Source: an uncultured Planctomycetaceae bacterium (lineage in GTDB: Bacteria > Planctomycetota > Planctomycetia > Planctomycetales > Planctomycetaceae). Taken from it: a DNA stretch of 64,000 nt. The DNA lies in NCBI GenBank assembly GCA_903921605.1, contig CAIXQV010000991.1, positions 97,598 to 161,597 on the forward strand, given 5' to 3'. The position numbers were made by a program, and so were the translations under genes. Positions 16,801-25,689 of this stretch are shown here, one piece after another (positions within the stretch are counted from its first letter, which is position 1; every line of letters begins with the position of its first letter). The notes below the pieces were generated by a model. That model did no database searches and was not told where the DNA came from. It worked only from the letters and a program-made list of their open reading frames with translations.

Positions 16801-19800
16801 CACCGAATCGCTTTCTCGAGTTGTCGCAGGTCAACCGAAGCAGCAGCCCTTCAGGCATTGGCCATCCGTGTCCTGCCTTCACAGAGCAAGACGTGTTCCG
16901 TGCGGTCATTCTGGCCAGCGATGCCGGGCAACTGAAAGATCGACTCAATGCCGCCATTAAGTCCGCAGAGTCGGGCCGATTCCGCGCTGTACTTGATCGT
17001 GAACGAGTGATTCTTTGGCAGACCTTTAATGAAGCAACACGCGTTGCCTGGCTGTTCCCGGGGCAAGGATCGCATTACACAGAGACACCTGCCGTTTTCG
17101 CTGTGAACGAACACGCGAGGCGAACACTTGCTGCCGTAGATGATCTTTATGTGGCAAACCATCTTCCCAGACTCAGCGATGCTTTCGGCAATAGCTCAAT
17201 CAAACCCGGTGAAGACGTCTGGTGGGCACAAGCGTGGATTCTGGGGGTCACAGCCGCGTTGACGGAAGCGTTGAAGGCGGAAGGCCATCGCCCGGATGCA
17301 GTTCTCGGACACAGCTTTGGTGAATTTACCGCTTCACTTGCATCAAGCGTAACTTCTTTATCGCAAACGGTCGAACTCGCCAAACACCGAGCCAATGCCG
17401 TAATGTCGCATATGCGAACTCCGGGTGGCTTGCTTTCAGTGCGCGCCGCGGTTCATGAAGTCGATGCGATCCTGAAGTCCGCGGCATTACCAGCGTATGT
17501 CACTCACTTGAATTCATCGAGACAAACGGTCATTGCGGGCAGTCGTGAAGGAATTTCGAGCGCCAAGGCACTTTTGGATCGACAGGGACTCGCATCAATG
17601 TCGATCCCGGTTCCGGCTCCGTTTCACACTCCCCTTCTGGCTGATGCAGAAATTGCGTTTGAACGAATGTCGGCCAGTGTTTCGATGCGCCCTCCAGTTT
17701 GTGGATTCCTGTCAGCGACGAGCGTCCAGTATCTCGCAGAACCTTCGGGGATCCGCCAAAGCCTTGTGCGTCAGTTGACTCAGCCAGTGATGTATCTGCC
17801 GTCGATTCAGCGAATGCTTGGTGAAGGCTTCCGAGTGTTCCTCGAAGTCGGCCCCAATGATGTGCTGACTCGCATGAATCGCGACATTGTCGACTCCCAG
17901 GCTTTGTGTCTGAGTCTTGATGTGCCCGGACAGTCATACATCGAACGCATGGCAATGGTGAATGCTGTCGTGGAATGCGTGACCGGCAATACAATGAAGC
18001 CGCAGGTAAACAACTCAGGATCTCGATCGGTCGTCCCAACGCAACTAGTTGTGGCCGACAGTAATGCTCCTGCTGCCGTGGGTTCTTCAGGAGCAGTGAT
18101 TGATGTCACCAAGTCGCGGCGAGGCGTCAGGAAACCTCCTCAGAAAGATGCGTCTGAAGTGGCATCGCAAGTAAGCCGGGCATCGCAATTCGATCAGCCT
18201 GTTCGTCAGCCCTTGACGCTGTCAGAAGCCGTCACTTCGACTGTTCCAATACAAGCTGCTGTTGCCACACCGGCATTCTCAGATGCGCAGTTGCGCGCCT
18301 TTGTTCGAGATCTTGTCATTGAGCTGACCGGTTATGCTCCGGAGATTATTGACTTCGAAGCAGACCTTGAAGCAGACCTTGGTGTGGACAGTATCAAAAA
18401 GGCACAGATTCTGGGAGAACTTGGCGAGTGGATGGGTCTGACGGTTCGACCTGAATCATTGCGACTCGACTCTGTCAGAACGCTGGATGACGCTGTTCGT
18501 GTCGCACAAAAACTTGCGGCTGAAAGCAAGCCTCAGCATGTGCCGACGGCGACCGTGTTTTCTCCTGCTCAGTCATCAGTTCAATCTGTGGAAGTTCATC
18601 CTGCTGTGCTTTCGGCTCCTGTGCGAACCAGCAGCAGCCTGCTTCCGTCCAGCGATCGGCTTGACGCACTGCTGATCGACTATGTCGTCGATCAGACGGG
18701 ATACTCACGTGACATCGTGGATATTGATGCTGACCTGGAAGCCGACCTGGGACTGGATAGTATTAAGCTTGCGCAATTGATTGGTGAGATGCGTGAGCAG
18801 TTCAATCTGGAGTCACTGACACTGGAATCCATCGCGCAGGCCCGTTTCAGAACATTGCGTGGAATTCGTGAGTTTCTGATTACGCATGCAGGTGCATCCG
18901 AAGAGGGACCACAAGCTTCGGGCATTAAGTTGTTGGCTGCCACTCCTGCTGAGCCTCCTGTCATGAAGAGTGCTGATAACTCGTGGGGAAGTCGGCACGA
19001 ATTTTCAACTCCGCCTGGTCAATCGCTCTCCTTGAATCCGGTAGCAGCAAGACCGCCTGGAGTGGCTTCTGTATCAGCGACTTCGCAGGTACGAGGCGTT
19101 GCGCCGGTCAGTGCGTTGTCTTCGGACTGGTCTCCATGGCTTGTTCCGGCAGACAGTCGGGGCAAGTCAACTGAGACCGCTCATTCAACAGGAACCCTGG
19201 TCGGTCAAAAGTATCAACCAGAAGTTCGCGCAGCCCTGCGATCAATGGTCTACGGGCAGAACGTTTCCGCTCAGGACAGAGCTTGGTCGGCTTCAGAAGC
19301 CGCCCATCTCCAGGGGATTGCTGAAGCTGCCGGTGTTTCAGACTCGTCAGTCCGACTGGCTGCATCGTTGGTTTTGGAGCAGGACCATGTGGCCAATCGT
19401 CTGACACGGATTCCTGTTGAGGAGCCTTTAAAGCGGCCTGCAACATCTGATCGCGACGACTCTCAGTCTGTTGCACCAAAAGAAAGCAGCGGGCAAAAAA
19501 CAAATCGTTACACATTGCGAGTCGTTTCTGCACCTCGGCGGAAAGACATGCCACTGACTCCTGAGTTGAAAGGAGCCGTTCTTATCCTCGGTGCCAATAC
19601 TCTGGCGGACGCGCTTGCGGATCGAGTGCAGCAGCTTGGGCAAAAGGTGTTTGTGCTCAATACTGATGGTCCGATCGAGCAGATCGAGAGAACACTTACT
19701 GAACTCTGGCAGCACACGCCGACGCCCCATTTGTTCCTGACAATGGCGTTCGACAATCGGTCGGCGCAAAGTCTTTTAGAGTCTGATTGGAAATCGCGTC

Positions 19801-21974
19801 GGTCTGCCGCATTGACTTCGCCATTCAGAATTTGTCAGCTCTGGATGCAAAAGACTATTGATGCCAACCGAATGGAAGATGCCAGCGTTGTCTCTGTGAC
19901 CCAACTTGGAGGAGACTTCGGCTTCAGCGGGCGAAAGGTGCGCAGCATAGAGGCCGTTGGAGGGCTCGTGAAGGCGATGCTTATTGAATGCTGGATGCGA
20001 GGGTTTCGAACGACGCCCATGAAGGTAGTCGATGTGGCGTCCGGCATGAGCATGTCGGAGATTGCAGCGGGAGTTATGCAGGAGTTGGCCGTTCCTTCGT
20101 ACGACATGGAGATTGCGTTCCGGTCATCAACAGTGACTCCTCAGGAGCCCGAACGACTGTCCGTTCAGGCGATTGCCGCCCCGTTGAAAGAAGCGGCGTT
20201 TGGCCATAAGAAACAAATAACGAGAGGTGGAACATGGATCGTTTCTGGAGGCGGGCGCGGAATCACCGCGGTGATCGCTACGACCCTCGCGAAGAAATAT
20301 GACCTACGGCTCCACATGCTGGGGACGGCCCCTGCCCCTCAGTTAAGTGAGGAGTTTGTGCAGATGGTCGCGTCTGATCGTGGAGGCGTGCGTCGCAGCA
20401 TTATGCAGGAAGCGTCTTCTCGTGGAGAGAATCCTGTTGAAGCGTGGCGGAATACAGAAAAGGCGATTGAGATTGACGCCACGCTGCGTGAATGTCGCCG
20501 TCAGAATGTTGAAGCCACGTACCACTGTTGCGACGTTTCGGATTTCTCGGATGTAGAACTTACTGTTCGACGAGTTCGGGAGCAGTTCGGACCGTTGAGA
20601 GGCGTGATTCATGGAGCAGGAGCTGGTCAGGACGCTCGGTTCGATCGAAAGCGTCCCGACAAAGTTGAGAAGTGTTTGCAGGCGAAGATTGACGGGTCGC
20701 TCGCACTGATGCAGGCAACGCAGGCTGATCCGCTGGAGTGTTTTGTAGCCTTTGGATCGATCAGCGGTCGCTTTGGTGCCAATGGTCACACGGACTATTC
20801 TCTGGCCAACGATATGATGGCAAAGATCGTCGATCGTTACAGAAGCGAACGTCCCGAAGTTCGCAGCTTTACCTTTCACTGGCATGCCTGGGGTGATATT
20901 GGCATGGCCACGAAGCCCGAAGCAAAGTTGGCACTTGAAATGATCGACATGGAGTTCATGCCGGCTCGGGAGGGCATTGAGCACTTCATGCAGGAAGTCG
21001 AATTCGGCGGCAGCGAAGCAGAAGTCCTGATCACTGATGAAAGTTACTTCCGAAAGTTCTTTCCCGCGGAGCGATTGTCGCTCACCGGAGATGCTGGTCT
21101 GGCGTTGCCGGTGCCGCTCATTCCGACGAGCTTCACTGAACATGCGGGTGGAGTGTGTTCGAGTGTTGTCACCCTGAATCCAGTCACCGATCGATTTCTG
21201 TCGCAGCATCGAGTTCAGGGGCGTCCTACCCTGCCGTTCGTAGTCGCCCTTGAGCTGATGGCAGAAGCTGTTCGAGTAAGAACGGGCGGTTCAAGTCCCG
21301 GCGTATGTATTGAAGCACGTGCGTTGCAGGCCATCAGGTTCTCCACGGATGATCCGCTGGCAGTTACTGTGCAAACACGTCCGGCAGAAGATGGAACTAT
21401 CGAATGTCGATTGCTCGCAGATGTGCGTCGACGTGATGGCCGAATGGTCGAGGAAGATCGAGAGTTCTTCCGGGCGATATTTGATATCAGCCGCGGCTTT
21501 CAGCAAATTCCTGAGAATGCAGCATTTCAGCGTCCGCATGATCCTGCCTGGAAGCGAATAGAATATGTTGACCCTGATGGGCTGATTTATCATGGCCCGG
21601 AACTTCAGGAGTTGCGAGAAATCGCAGATGACGGGCAGACCATTTTTGGTCGAATTGCCTCCTCAGCGCCAGTGCAGTTGTTTGGTGGATCTCGTGCCCG
21701 CGGGTTTACAGTCCCTTGTTCCACGATGGATGCGTGTCTGTACGCAGTTGGATACGCCGCGTGGCATCGTCACCAGAAGCCAAGTCTTCCAGTGCGATTT
21801 GACCAGATTGAGTTCGGTCGTTTGCCTGATCCTGGCGAGCCATGTCTCGTTCGAATCCAGCAGACTAATCTTTCGGATTCCGGGGCCGTCTGGAACTTCC
21901 AGTTGCAGGGGCATAACGGCGATCGATTATTGACCGTAACTGGTTATCGAATCGGCTGGCTGAAAACTAGTTGA
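13869..21974 (+). CDS. Iterative type I polyketide/PUFA-like synthase (KS-CLF-AT-ACP-ACP-KR-DH)
   Basis: A 2701-residue multidomain synthase. KS1 (about 8-485) has Cys221 (DAACASS), His352 (EAHATST, a variant of the usual HGTGT) and His398 (KSNIGH). A second KS-like region (~505-880) is degenerate: the Cys site is Asp730 (DSDDTSG), the NIGH His is Tyr860, and the central His loop is missing, as in chain-length factors. AT (~1055-1370) has Ser1149 (GHSFGE) and His1253. Two ACPs carry Ser1508 (LGVDSIKK) and Ser1631 (LGLDSIKL), the DSIK form seen in PUFA-type ACPs. After a long linker, a split KR (structural half ~1900-2100; SGGGRGIT at 2126; Tyr2310) and a double-hotdog DH (His2447 in HxxxGxxxxP, Asp2621) follow. 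There is no ER, thioesterase or PPTase here. It likely builds a reduced, unsaturated chain iteratively from malonyl units. Confidence 0.9.
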   Translation: MSARPSKSAGVESPVVIVGIACRVPGADSVTEFADLLFNGRTGYGQLPPDRCDRDLYFDSQKGKTGKSYTTLGGVVPERPLNREVCPLPPQTEALFDAAHVQFAEVAATAWRNATLQLEDSRLQRTGVYVGHSGGTKSGGGLSLGTQIEEALSFVDDIDAFRQLPENVRRQIISEVAHSVREVRPSRRVGAVPSFHAYQAAALAARVLGLTGPRSVIDAACASSLVALSQAILAIRAGRLDSAIVGGATYNNVDNLILFSHSQACTATDSRPFDDGASGLVSSEGYVAVVITTQDKAEQFSLPILGVVRGVGMASDGKGRSLWAPRMEGQVLALQRAYGDSAVLDIDYMEAHATSTQLGDATELETLRYLADRSLAFPDGRLPQRRLLLGSVKSNIGHTLEAAGLIGVVKVLLAMHRRQIPPSLRFEHPNHNYDWATAPVKVVAAGAAWPEEELERRPRRAAVSAFGIGGLNAHVVIEEHRGQMSPGITRVAETNKQSRELEPIAIVGRGIVVAGAKNLNEFRTVLSSPHSAISDAPVERWRHGAGIVSGESPLTYSSPHCRGGFINDFTFDGARYRIPPKQVQQANPVQMMLIDAVAQALAEMTNSAASISKVVSSAAQKSTAKEPVWPVDRQRVGVVIGTIFGGEFGDQLQVGMRLPEICQRMMASMLSKGISSDLASKTTEEFRKIILKNRPALLDETGSFTASTLASRVAKTFDLMGGAAALDSDDTSGLAALTVAMDQLRAETCDMVVCGSAQRSMSLSAFEALDMTGRLVRSGSPDDVPDDCHQILPGEGVVTLMLCRLSDAMRLGLPIYGILNEVGQRTSCVPEGSLLSSGERREATQTLNAADAAIVRKIGYLAGAHSLVRITAETLGTDVESFAPDSTRHSTIPVATKTVDGVVIQADLKVSLRQKLLPPLAVTSKNNNSILPQNLSTHQVTRIMTNPVATPHSLPLSVRFGGTSGAELLRLLKEAVQSPNRFLELSQVNRSSSPSGIGHPCPAFTEQDVFRAVILASDAGQLKDRLNAAIKSAESGRFRAVLDRERVILWQTFNEATRVAWLFPGQGSHYTETPAVFAVNEHARRTLAAVDDLYVANHLPRLSDAFGNSSIKPGEDVWWAQAWILGVTAALTEALKAEGHRPDAVLGHSFGEFTASLASSVTSLSQTVELAKHRANAVMSHMRTPGGLLSVRAAVHEVDAILKSAALPAYVTHLNSSRQTVIAGSREGISSAKALLDRQGLASMSIPVPAPFHTPLLADAEIAFERMSASVSMRPPVCGFLSATSVQYLAEPSGIRQSLVRQLTQPVMYLPSIQRMLGEGFRVFLEVGPNDVLTRMNRDIVDSQALCLSLDVPGQSYIERMAMVNAVVECVTGNTMKPQVNNSGSRSVVPTQLVVADSNAPAAVGSSGAVIDVTKSRRGVRKPPQKDASEVASQVSRASQFDQPVRQPLTLSEAVTSTVPIQAAVATPAFSDAQLRAFVRDLVIELTGYAPEIIDFEADLEADLGVDSIKKAQILGELGEWMGLTVRPESLRLDSVRTLDDAVRVAQKLAAESKPQHVPTATVFSPAQSSVQSVEVHPAVLSAPVRTSSSLLPSSDRLDALLIDYVVDQTGYSRDIVDIDADLEADLGLDSIKLAQLIGEMREQFNLESLTLESIAQARFRTLRGIREFLITHAGASEEGPQASGIKLLAATPAEPPVMKSADNSWGSRHEFSTPPGQSLSLNPVAARPPGVASVSATSQVRGVAPVSALSSDWSPWLVPADSRGKSTETAHSTGTLVGQKYQPEVRAALRSMVYGQNVSAQDRAWSASEAAHLQGIAEAAGVSDSSVRLAASLVLEQDHVANRLTRIPVEEPLKRPATSDRDDSQSVAPKESSGQKTNRYTLRVVSAPRRKDMPLTPELKGAVLILGANTLADALADRVQQLGQKVFVLNTDGPIEQIERTLTELWQHTPTPHLFLTMAFDNRSAQSLLESDWKSRRSAALTSPFRICQLWMQKTIDANRMEDASVVSVTQLGGDFGFSGRKVRSIEAVGGLVKAMLIECWMRGFRTTPMKVVDVASGMSMSEIAAGVMQELAVPSYDMEIAFRSSTVTPQEPERLSVQAIAAPLKEAAFGHKKQITRGGTWIVSGGGRGITAVIATTLAKKYDLRLHMLGTAPAPQLSEEFVQMVASDRGGVRRSIMQEASSRGENPVEAWRNTEKAIEIDATLRECRRQNVEATYHCCDVSDFSDVELTVRRVREQFGPLRGVIHGAGAGQDARFDRKRPDKVEKCLQAKIDGSLALMQATQADPLECFVAFGSISGRFGANGHTDYSLANDMMAKIVDRYRSERPEVRSFTFHWHAWGDIGMATKPEAKLALEMIDMEFMPAREGIEHFMQEVEFGGSEAEVLITDESYFRKFFPAERLSLTGDAGLALPVPLIPTSFTEHAGGVCSSVVTLNPVTDRFLSQHRVQGRPTLPFVVALELMAEAVRVRTGGSSPGVCIEARALQAIRFSTDDPLAVTVQTRPAEDGTIECRLLADVRRRDGRMVEEDREFFRAIFDISRGFQQIPENAAFQRPHDPAWKRIEYVDPDGLIYHGPELQELREIADDGQTIFGRIASSAPVQLFGGSRARGFTVPCSTMDACLYAVGYAAWHRHQKPSLPVRFDQIEFGRLPDPGEPCLVRIQQTNLSDSGAVWNFQLQGHNGDRLLTVTGYRIGWLKTS

Positions 21975-21984
21975 CCTCTATTCC

Positions 21985-23184
21985 ATGTACCAAACAACCG
22001 TTTCATTTCAGGCGCCGTTGACTCCACAGGACTATTGTTCGGAGGCGGCGTTAGCGCGGGAGAATCAGTACGTTTTCGAAGCGACCTGGCAACTGGTCGG
22101 ACTTGTCTCTTCGATCAACAAGCCTGGCCAATATCTGGCTGCGGAAGTCGGCAGAATCCCGGTCGTGGTACGCAACTTCGAGGGAGAACTGTCTGCGTTA
22201 TTGAATGTTTGCGCTCACCGACACTGCACTCTTGTTTCCGCAGCGGCTGGCCAGAGCGAAAAACTGAAGTGTCCGTATCATGGCTGGGAGTACGGAGCTG
22301 ATGGTCGCACCAGAAAGATCCCTGCAGCGAAGAATTTCCCCAATTTTGATCGTGACCGCTTTCGTTTGAAGAAATTCTCCCTTGAACAATGCGGCGATCT
22401 TCTGTTTGTGCGAATCGCACCCGAGGGCCCCTCTCTGAAAGAATGGATGGGAGACCTGTTCGAGCGATTTGAAGAGTGGACCTCTTCAGCCGCGTGGAGG
22501 CCGATTGCTCATCTAAACGTTTCAGCCCCCTCCAACTGGAAGGTGCCAGTGGAAGTCTCTCTGGAAAGCTATCATATTCCAGAGGTTCATCCTCATTCAT
22601 TCGGCGAAGATCCAGGCGAATCAGAAAGCCATCATTCGCTCTCGTCGTCTTCGACATCATTTTACACATCGTTTGTTGGTCCACGGGTTATTGACAGGTT
22701 CATGCGTTTCTACGAGCAGTTCCTGCTGAAGATCATGGGAGCCCCGTTTCTGGGGAAGTATCAACACCATCACGTGTTTCCAAATTTGCTTGTCTCACAC
22801 ACAGACTCGCTGACTTTGTTCCAGGTGGTACGGCCGACAGGCAGTACAACCGCGTCAAGTAATGTTTGGCAATACGGTCGGCAGTCATTGAGGAAAAATC
22901 CATTTTCGCGGCTGACTGCAGCAATGTGGGCAAGAGTCACGGCCTGGCTGTCTCATCAGGTCCTGAAAGAGGATCTTCAGATCTTCCAGCATGTTCAGCG
23001 TGGTGAGCAAGTCGCGACCGATCATTCGTTATTTGGTCGTTGTGAGGAACGTCTCTATGCCTTTCAGAAGTTCCTGACAGAACTGATCCGGACAGGCGAA
23101 AGCATAAGGACTTCATGCAACACTGCGGGCGCTGAATCACAACCCGAGCATTTCATCGATACGCCGATTTCGGAGCAGAAATAA
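21985..23184 (+). CDS. Rieske non-haem iron oxygenase
   Basis: A 399-residue protein. The Rieske [2Fe-2S] ligands are Cys76/His78 (CAHRH) and Cys96/His99 (CPYHGW). The catalytic domain carries the mononuclear iron set Glu194-x2-His197-x4-His202 (ESYHIPEVH), with a likely third ligand Asp in EDLQIFQHVQ near residue 332. This is the ring-hydroxylating / monooxygenase alpha-subunit family, which also includes desaturases and demethylases. It starts 10 bases after the synthase stop and overlaps the next gene by one base (TAATG), so it is a full member of the operon. No ferredoxin or reductase partner is in the window. Probable role: oxidation of the assembled chain; the reaction is inferred. Confidence 0.87.
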   Translation: MYQTTVSFQAPLTPQDYCSEAALARENQYVFEATWQLVGLVSSINKPGQYLAAEVGRIPVVVRNFEGELSALLNVCAHRHCTLVSAAAGQSEKLKCPYHGWEYGADGRTRKIPAAKNFPNFDRDRFRLKKFSLEQCGDLLFVRIAPEGPSLKEWMGDLFERFEEWTSSAAWRPIAHLNVSAPSNWKVPVEVSLESYHIPEVHPHSFGEDPGESESHHSLSSSSTSFYTSFVGPRVIDRFMRFYEQFLLKIMGAPFLGKYQHHHVFPNLLVSHTDSLTLFQVVRPTGSTTASSNVWQYGRQSLRKNPFSRLTAAMWARVTAWLSHQVLKEDLQIFQHVQRGEQVATDHSLFGRCEERLYAFQKFLTELIRTGESIRTSCNTAGAESQPEHFIDTPISEQK

Positions 23185-23948
23185 TGTTTGATCTCAATGG
23201 GAAAGTGGCACTGGTTTCCGGGGCGTCTCGGGGTATTGGCCGTGCATGTGCAGAGGCTCTCGCGGCTTGCGGGGCCTCAGTGATTGTCAATTTCCTGAAC
23301 TCTGCTGAAGGAGCGAAGGAAGTGGTCAATTCAATCCAGAGTTGTGGTGGTCAGGCGATCGCTGTGAGGGCTGACGTTTCGGAACGAGACGATGTTCAGG
23401 CCATGATGGACGTTATCGATGAGCACTTTGGCAAGCTGGACATCATTGTCAGCAATGCCGCTGCAGGAGGTTTCCGACCACTGACACAGGCCACCCCAGC
23501 GAGTTTCGATTCGATTATGAGAATGAATACAGCCCCTCTGCTTTGGCTGACGCAGGCCGCCTTGCCATTGTTTCAGTCGTCGGAAGGAATCTCGCGTGTT
23601 ATTGCCATCTCAAGCCATGGGTCTATCCGAGGGATCGCGAACTATGGGCTAATTGGGACATCCAAGGCAGCGTTGGAAAGTCTTGTTCGACATTTGGCGT
23701 TTGAGCTTGGGCGTTCGGGCGTTAACGTTAACGCGATAATGCCGGGCATCGTGGCCACTGATGCGATCAAAACTTTGCCCGGATCGGAAGGGATGTTGAA
23801 ATCCGTTCAGGAGCAGATTCTTGTTCGAGATCGCATGTTGACACCAGCCGACGTCGCAGGGGCCGTGCTTTTCCTGGCCAGTCGCTTCAGTGATTTGGTT
23901 CAGGGGCAGGTGATTGTGGTTGATGGCGGGATTAGTATTCGGGTTTGA
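23184..23948 (+). CDS. FabL-type enoyl-ACP reductase (SDR, Tyr-x6-Lys)
   Basis: A 254-residue short-chain dehydrogenase with NAD(P) motif SGASRGIGRA (residues ~11-20), the NAAAGG segment and the C-terminal VVDGG. The active site is the key point. The usual Tyr-x3-Lys is absent (the residue four before Lys is Ile157), and instead Tyr154 lies seven residues before Lys161 (YGLIGTSK), preceded by SSHGSIR. This Tyr-x6-Lys spacing with that flanking sequence is what distinguishes FabL (enoyl-ACP reductase III) from ketoreductases such as FabG. As the synthase lacks an ER domain, this protein probably reduces enoyl intermediates in trans. Its start overlaps the Rieske stop by one base. Confidence 0.82.
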   Translation: MFDLNGKVALVSGASRGIGRACAEALAACGASVIVNFLNSAEGAKEVVNSIQSCGGQAIAVRADVSERDDVQAMMDVIDEHFGKLDIIVSNAAAGGFRPLTQATPASFDSIMRMNTAPLLWLTQAALPLFQSSEGISRVIAISSHGSIRGIANYGLIGTSKAALESLVRHLAFELGRSGVNVNAIMPGIVATDAIKTLPGSEGMLKSVQEQILVRDRMLTPADVAGAVLFLASRFSDLVQGQVIVVDGGISIRV

Positions 23949-24041
23949 AATCGTTGCCGCGGAACGTCTCTTTCTGAGCCAGGGTGCCTTTAAACCGTGG
24001 GGTTGCCGCAGTCTTGTAAAAGGTATTGGAGTTTCCGGTCT

Positions 24042-25448
24042 ATGTATTCAGCGCAGACATCCGAAGCTATGCCCAACAGCGAAGTCTCTGCTGCGAGCGT
24101 GGAGGAACGACTCGGGATTTTTCCTCTTCCGTTGACTCCACTGGAGCGATTTCTGGTTCGCTGTGACACACGGCAGTCTTCAATGGTGATGAGGGTTGTT
24201 CTGCGTTTTACAGGTGATTATCAAGCGGGAATTCTGATTGAGACTCTGCGAAGGGCTATGCAGCGTCATCCATTCCTGAGTTGTCGGCTTTCTGGCCATC
24301 GATTTCGCCCGCATTGGGTTGCCGGAACGCCGGAAAAAATTCTTGCACAGAATGTTACGGGATCAGTGTTCGCAGCAGACAGCGGTCCTTTCGGAAAGCA
24401 CATAGACCTCACGCAATCCGGTGGATTACACATCGAGATACGTTTCATGGATGACGGCGTTAAGGTCATCATGGACGCCCATCATGCTATTACCGATGGA
24501 AACGGACTTCGGCAGGTCATTACCGACTGGCTTCACCTTTATCACAGTGAAATCAACGGATTGCTTCCAAGACTGCCGGTTATTGATCCTGATCGATTGC
24601 AGCATCGCGACAGGTTTCCGCAGCCGGCGGCTGTCGCGCCCATTACCCTCAGAGAAGCTGTTCGGAATTTTCTTTGTACAGTCAAGGGGCGTACGGCCCG
24701 GTGGGTTTCGGGGCGTCTGCCTGAATTACAGAAGCGTTCAACGGTACACGGTTATTTTGTCGAACATATTCTCAGTGCTTCGGAGGTGGAGCAGGTTCAG
24801 CAACGATTGTCCGCATGGAAGATCACACTGAATGATCTCATGATTGCTGCGTGCATGAGCACTTTTGTCAAATTAGTCCCGGGAGGATCTCTGAACGACC
24901 GAGTCACTATTTTGAATCCCACGGACCTTCGCTTGCCCTCCGATCGTTCATTGCCAGCCACAAATCGATTTGGCTTTGCATTCATTCGTCGAAATCGGTC
25001 CGACTGTCATGATACGGCCGGAATGCTGAAGGGGATTCATGATGAGATGATTTACGTTCGTAATGGCTATATAGGAGCGGAGTTCATCAAAGGTCTCAGA
25101 ACTGCTTTAAAGATCCCGGGGGGAATGGATTTCATTCGTCGCCTTGGACTTTTCATTCCCACACTCCAGTGGACATGCCTCGGTGACGTAACCCGTGGAG
25201 CGAGGCGACTGATGACGTGGAAAGACGGTGTGTTGCACTCCGGTGGACTGCGACTTGAATTCGCGACCGCCTACGCGCCATTTGCGGAAAAGGTACCACT
25301 GAGTATTGCAACGTGCGAAGCTGGCCAGCGAATCACTCTGACATTGCGTTCCTCGGCAGCGTTCATCACACCCGAGCAGACTGGGGAATTTCTGCGGATG
25401 CTCGTCAATCAGATTTGTTCACTGGACTTACCGAACGATAAATCTTGA
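24042..25448 (+). CDS. Condensation-domain-like acyltransferase (HHxxxDG)
   Basis: A 468-residue protein of the chloramphenicol-acetyltransferase-like fold, as in NRPS condensation domains, PapA-type and wax-ester/DGAT-type acyltransferases. The catalytic motif is His147-His148-x3-Asp152-Gly (HHAITDG). A downstream segment, ILNPTDLRLP…NRFGFAF, matches the floor-loop region of this superfamily. The ATG at 24042 is preferred because GGAG lies ~10 nt upstream; the frame is open to a GTG at 23997, and a further ATG is at 24069. It is the last gene of the operon, 93 bases after the enoyl reductase. It may transfer the finished acyl chain from the synthase to an alcohol or amine; the acceptor is unknown. 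Confidence 0.8.
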   Translation: MYSAQTSEAMPNSEVSAASVEERLGIFPLPLTPLERFLVRCDTRQSSMVMRVVLRFTGDYQAGILIETLRRAMQRHPFLSCRLSGHRFRPHWVAGTPEKILAQNVTGSVFAADSGPFGKHIDLTQSGGLHIEIRFMDDGVKVIMDAHHAITDGNGLRQVITDWLHLYHSEINGLLPRLPVIDPDRLQHRDRFPQPAAVAPITLREAVRNFLCTVKGRTARWVSGRLPELQKRSTVHGYFVEHILSASEVEQVQQRLSAWKITLNDLMIAACMSTFVKLVPGGSLNDRVTILNPTDLRLPSDRSLPATNRFGFAFIRRNRSDCHDTAGMLKGIHDEMIYVRNGYIGAEFIKGLRTALKIPGGMDFIRRLGLFIPTLQWTCLGDVTRGARRLMTWKDGVLHSGGLRLEFATAYAPFAEKVPLSIATCEAGQRITLTLRSSAAFITPEQTGEFLRMLVNQICSLDLPNDKS

Positions 25449-25689
25449 CGCGTCATGTGCGGGCAGAGCTTTTTAGCGATATGCGGCAGGTAAAACACGG
25501 CGAATCGGCATAGAAAAGCCATTCTCAGATTCATTAGAGATTGCGTTGACGGGCCTCTTGTTCGTCGGCGACTTCCGATGAGTAAGAGCGACCAGGGGCA
25601 GTCGCATCCCGTGGAAGCAGCGAATGCATATCGGCGTGTAGAAGATCTCCGCGGTGAGTATATCGCGTCTTGCATTTACTATTAAAAGA

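Noticed and set aside
13869..25448. A classical pfaABCDE polyunsaturated fatty acid operon
   Set aside because: There is no separate PfaC with FabA-type dehydratases, no FMN enoyl reductase PfaD and no PPTase; the companion genes are different.
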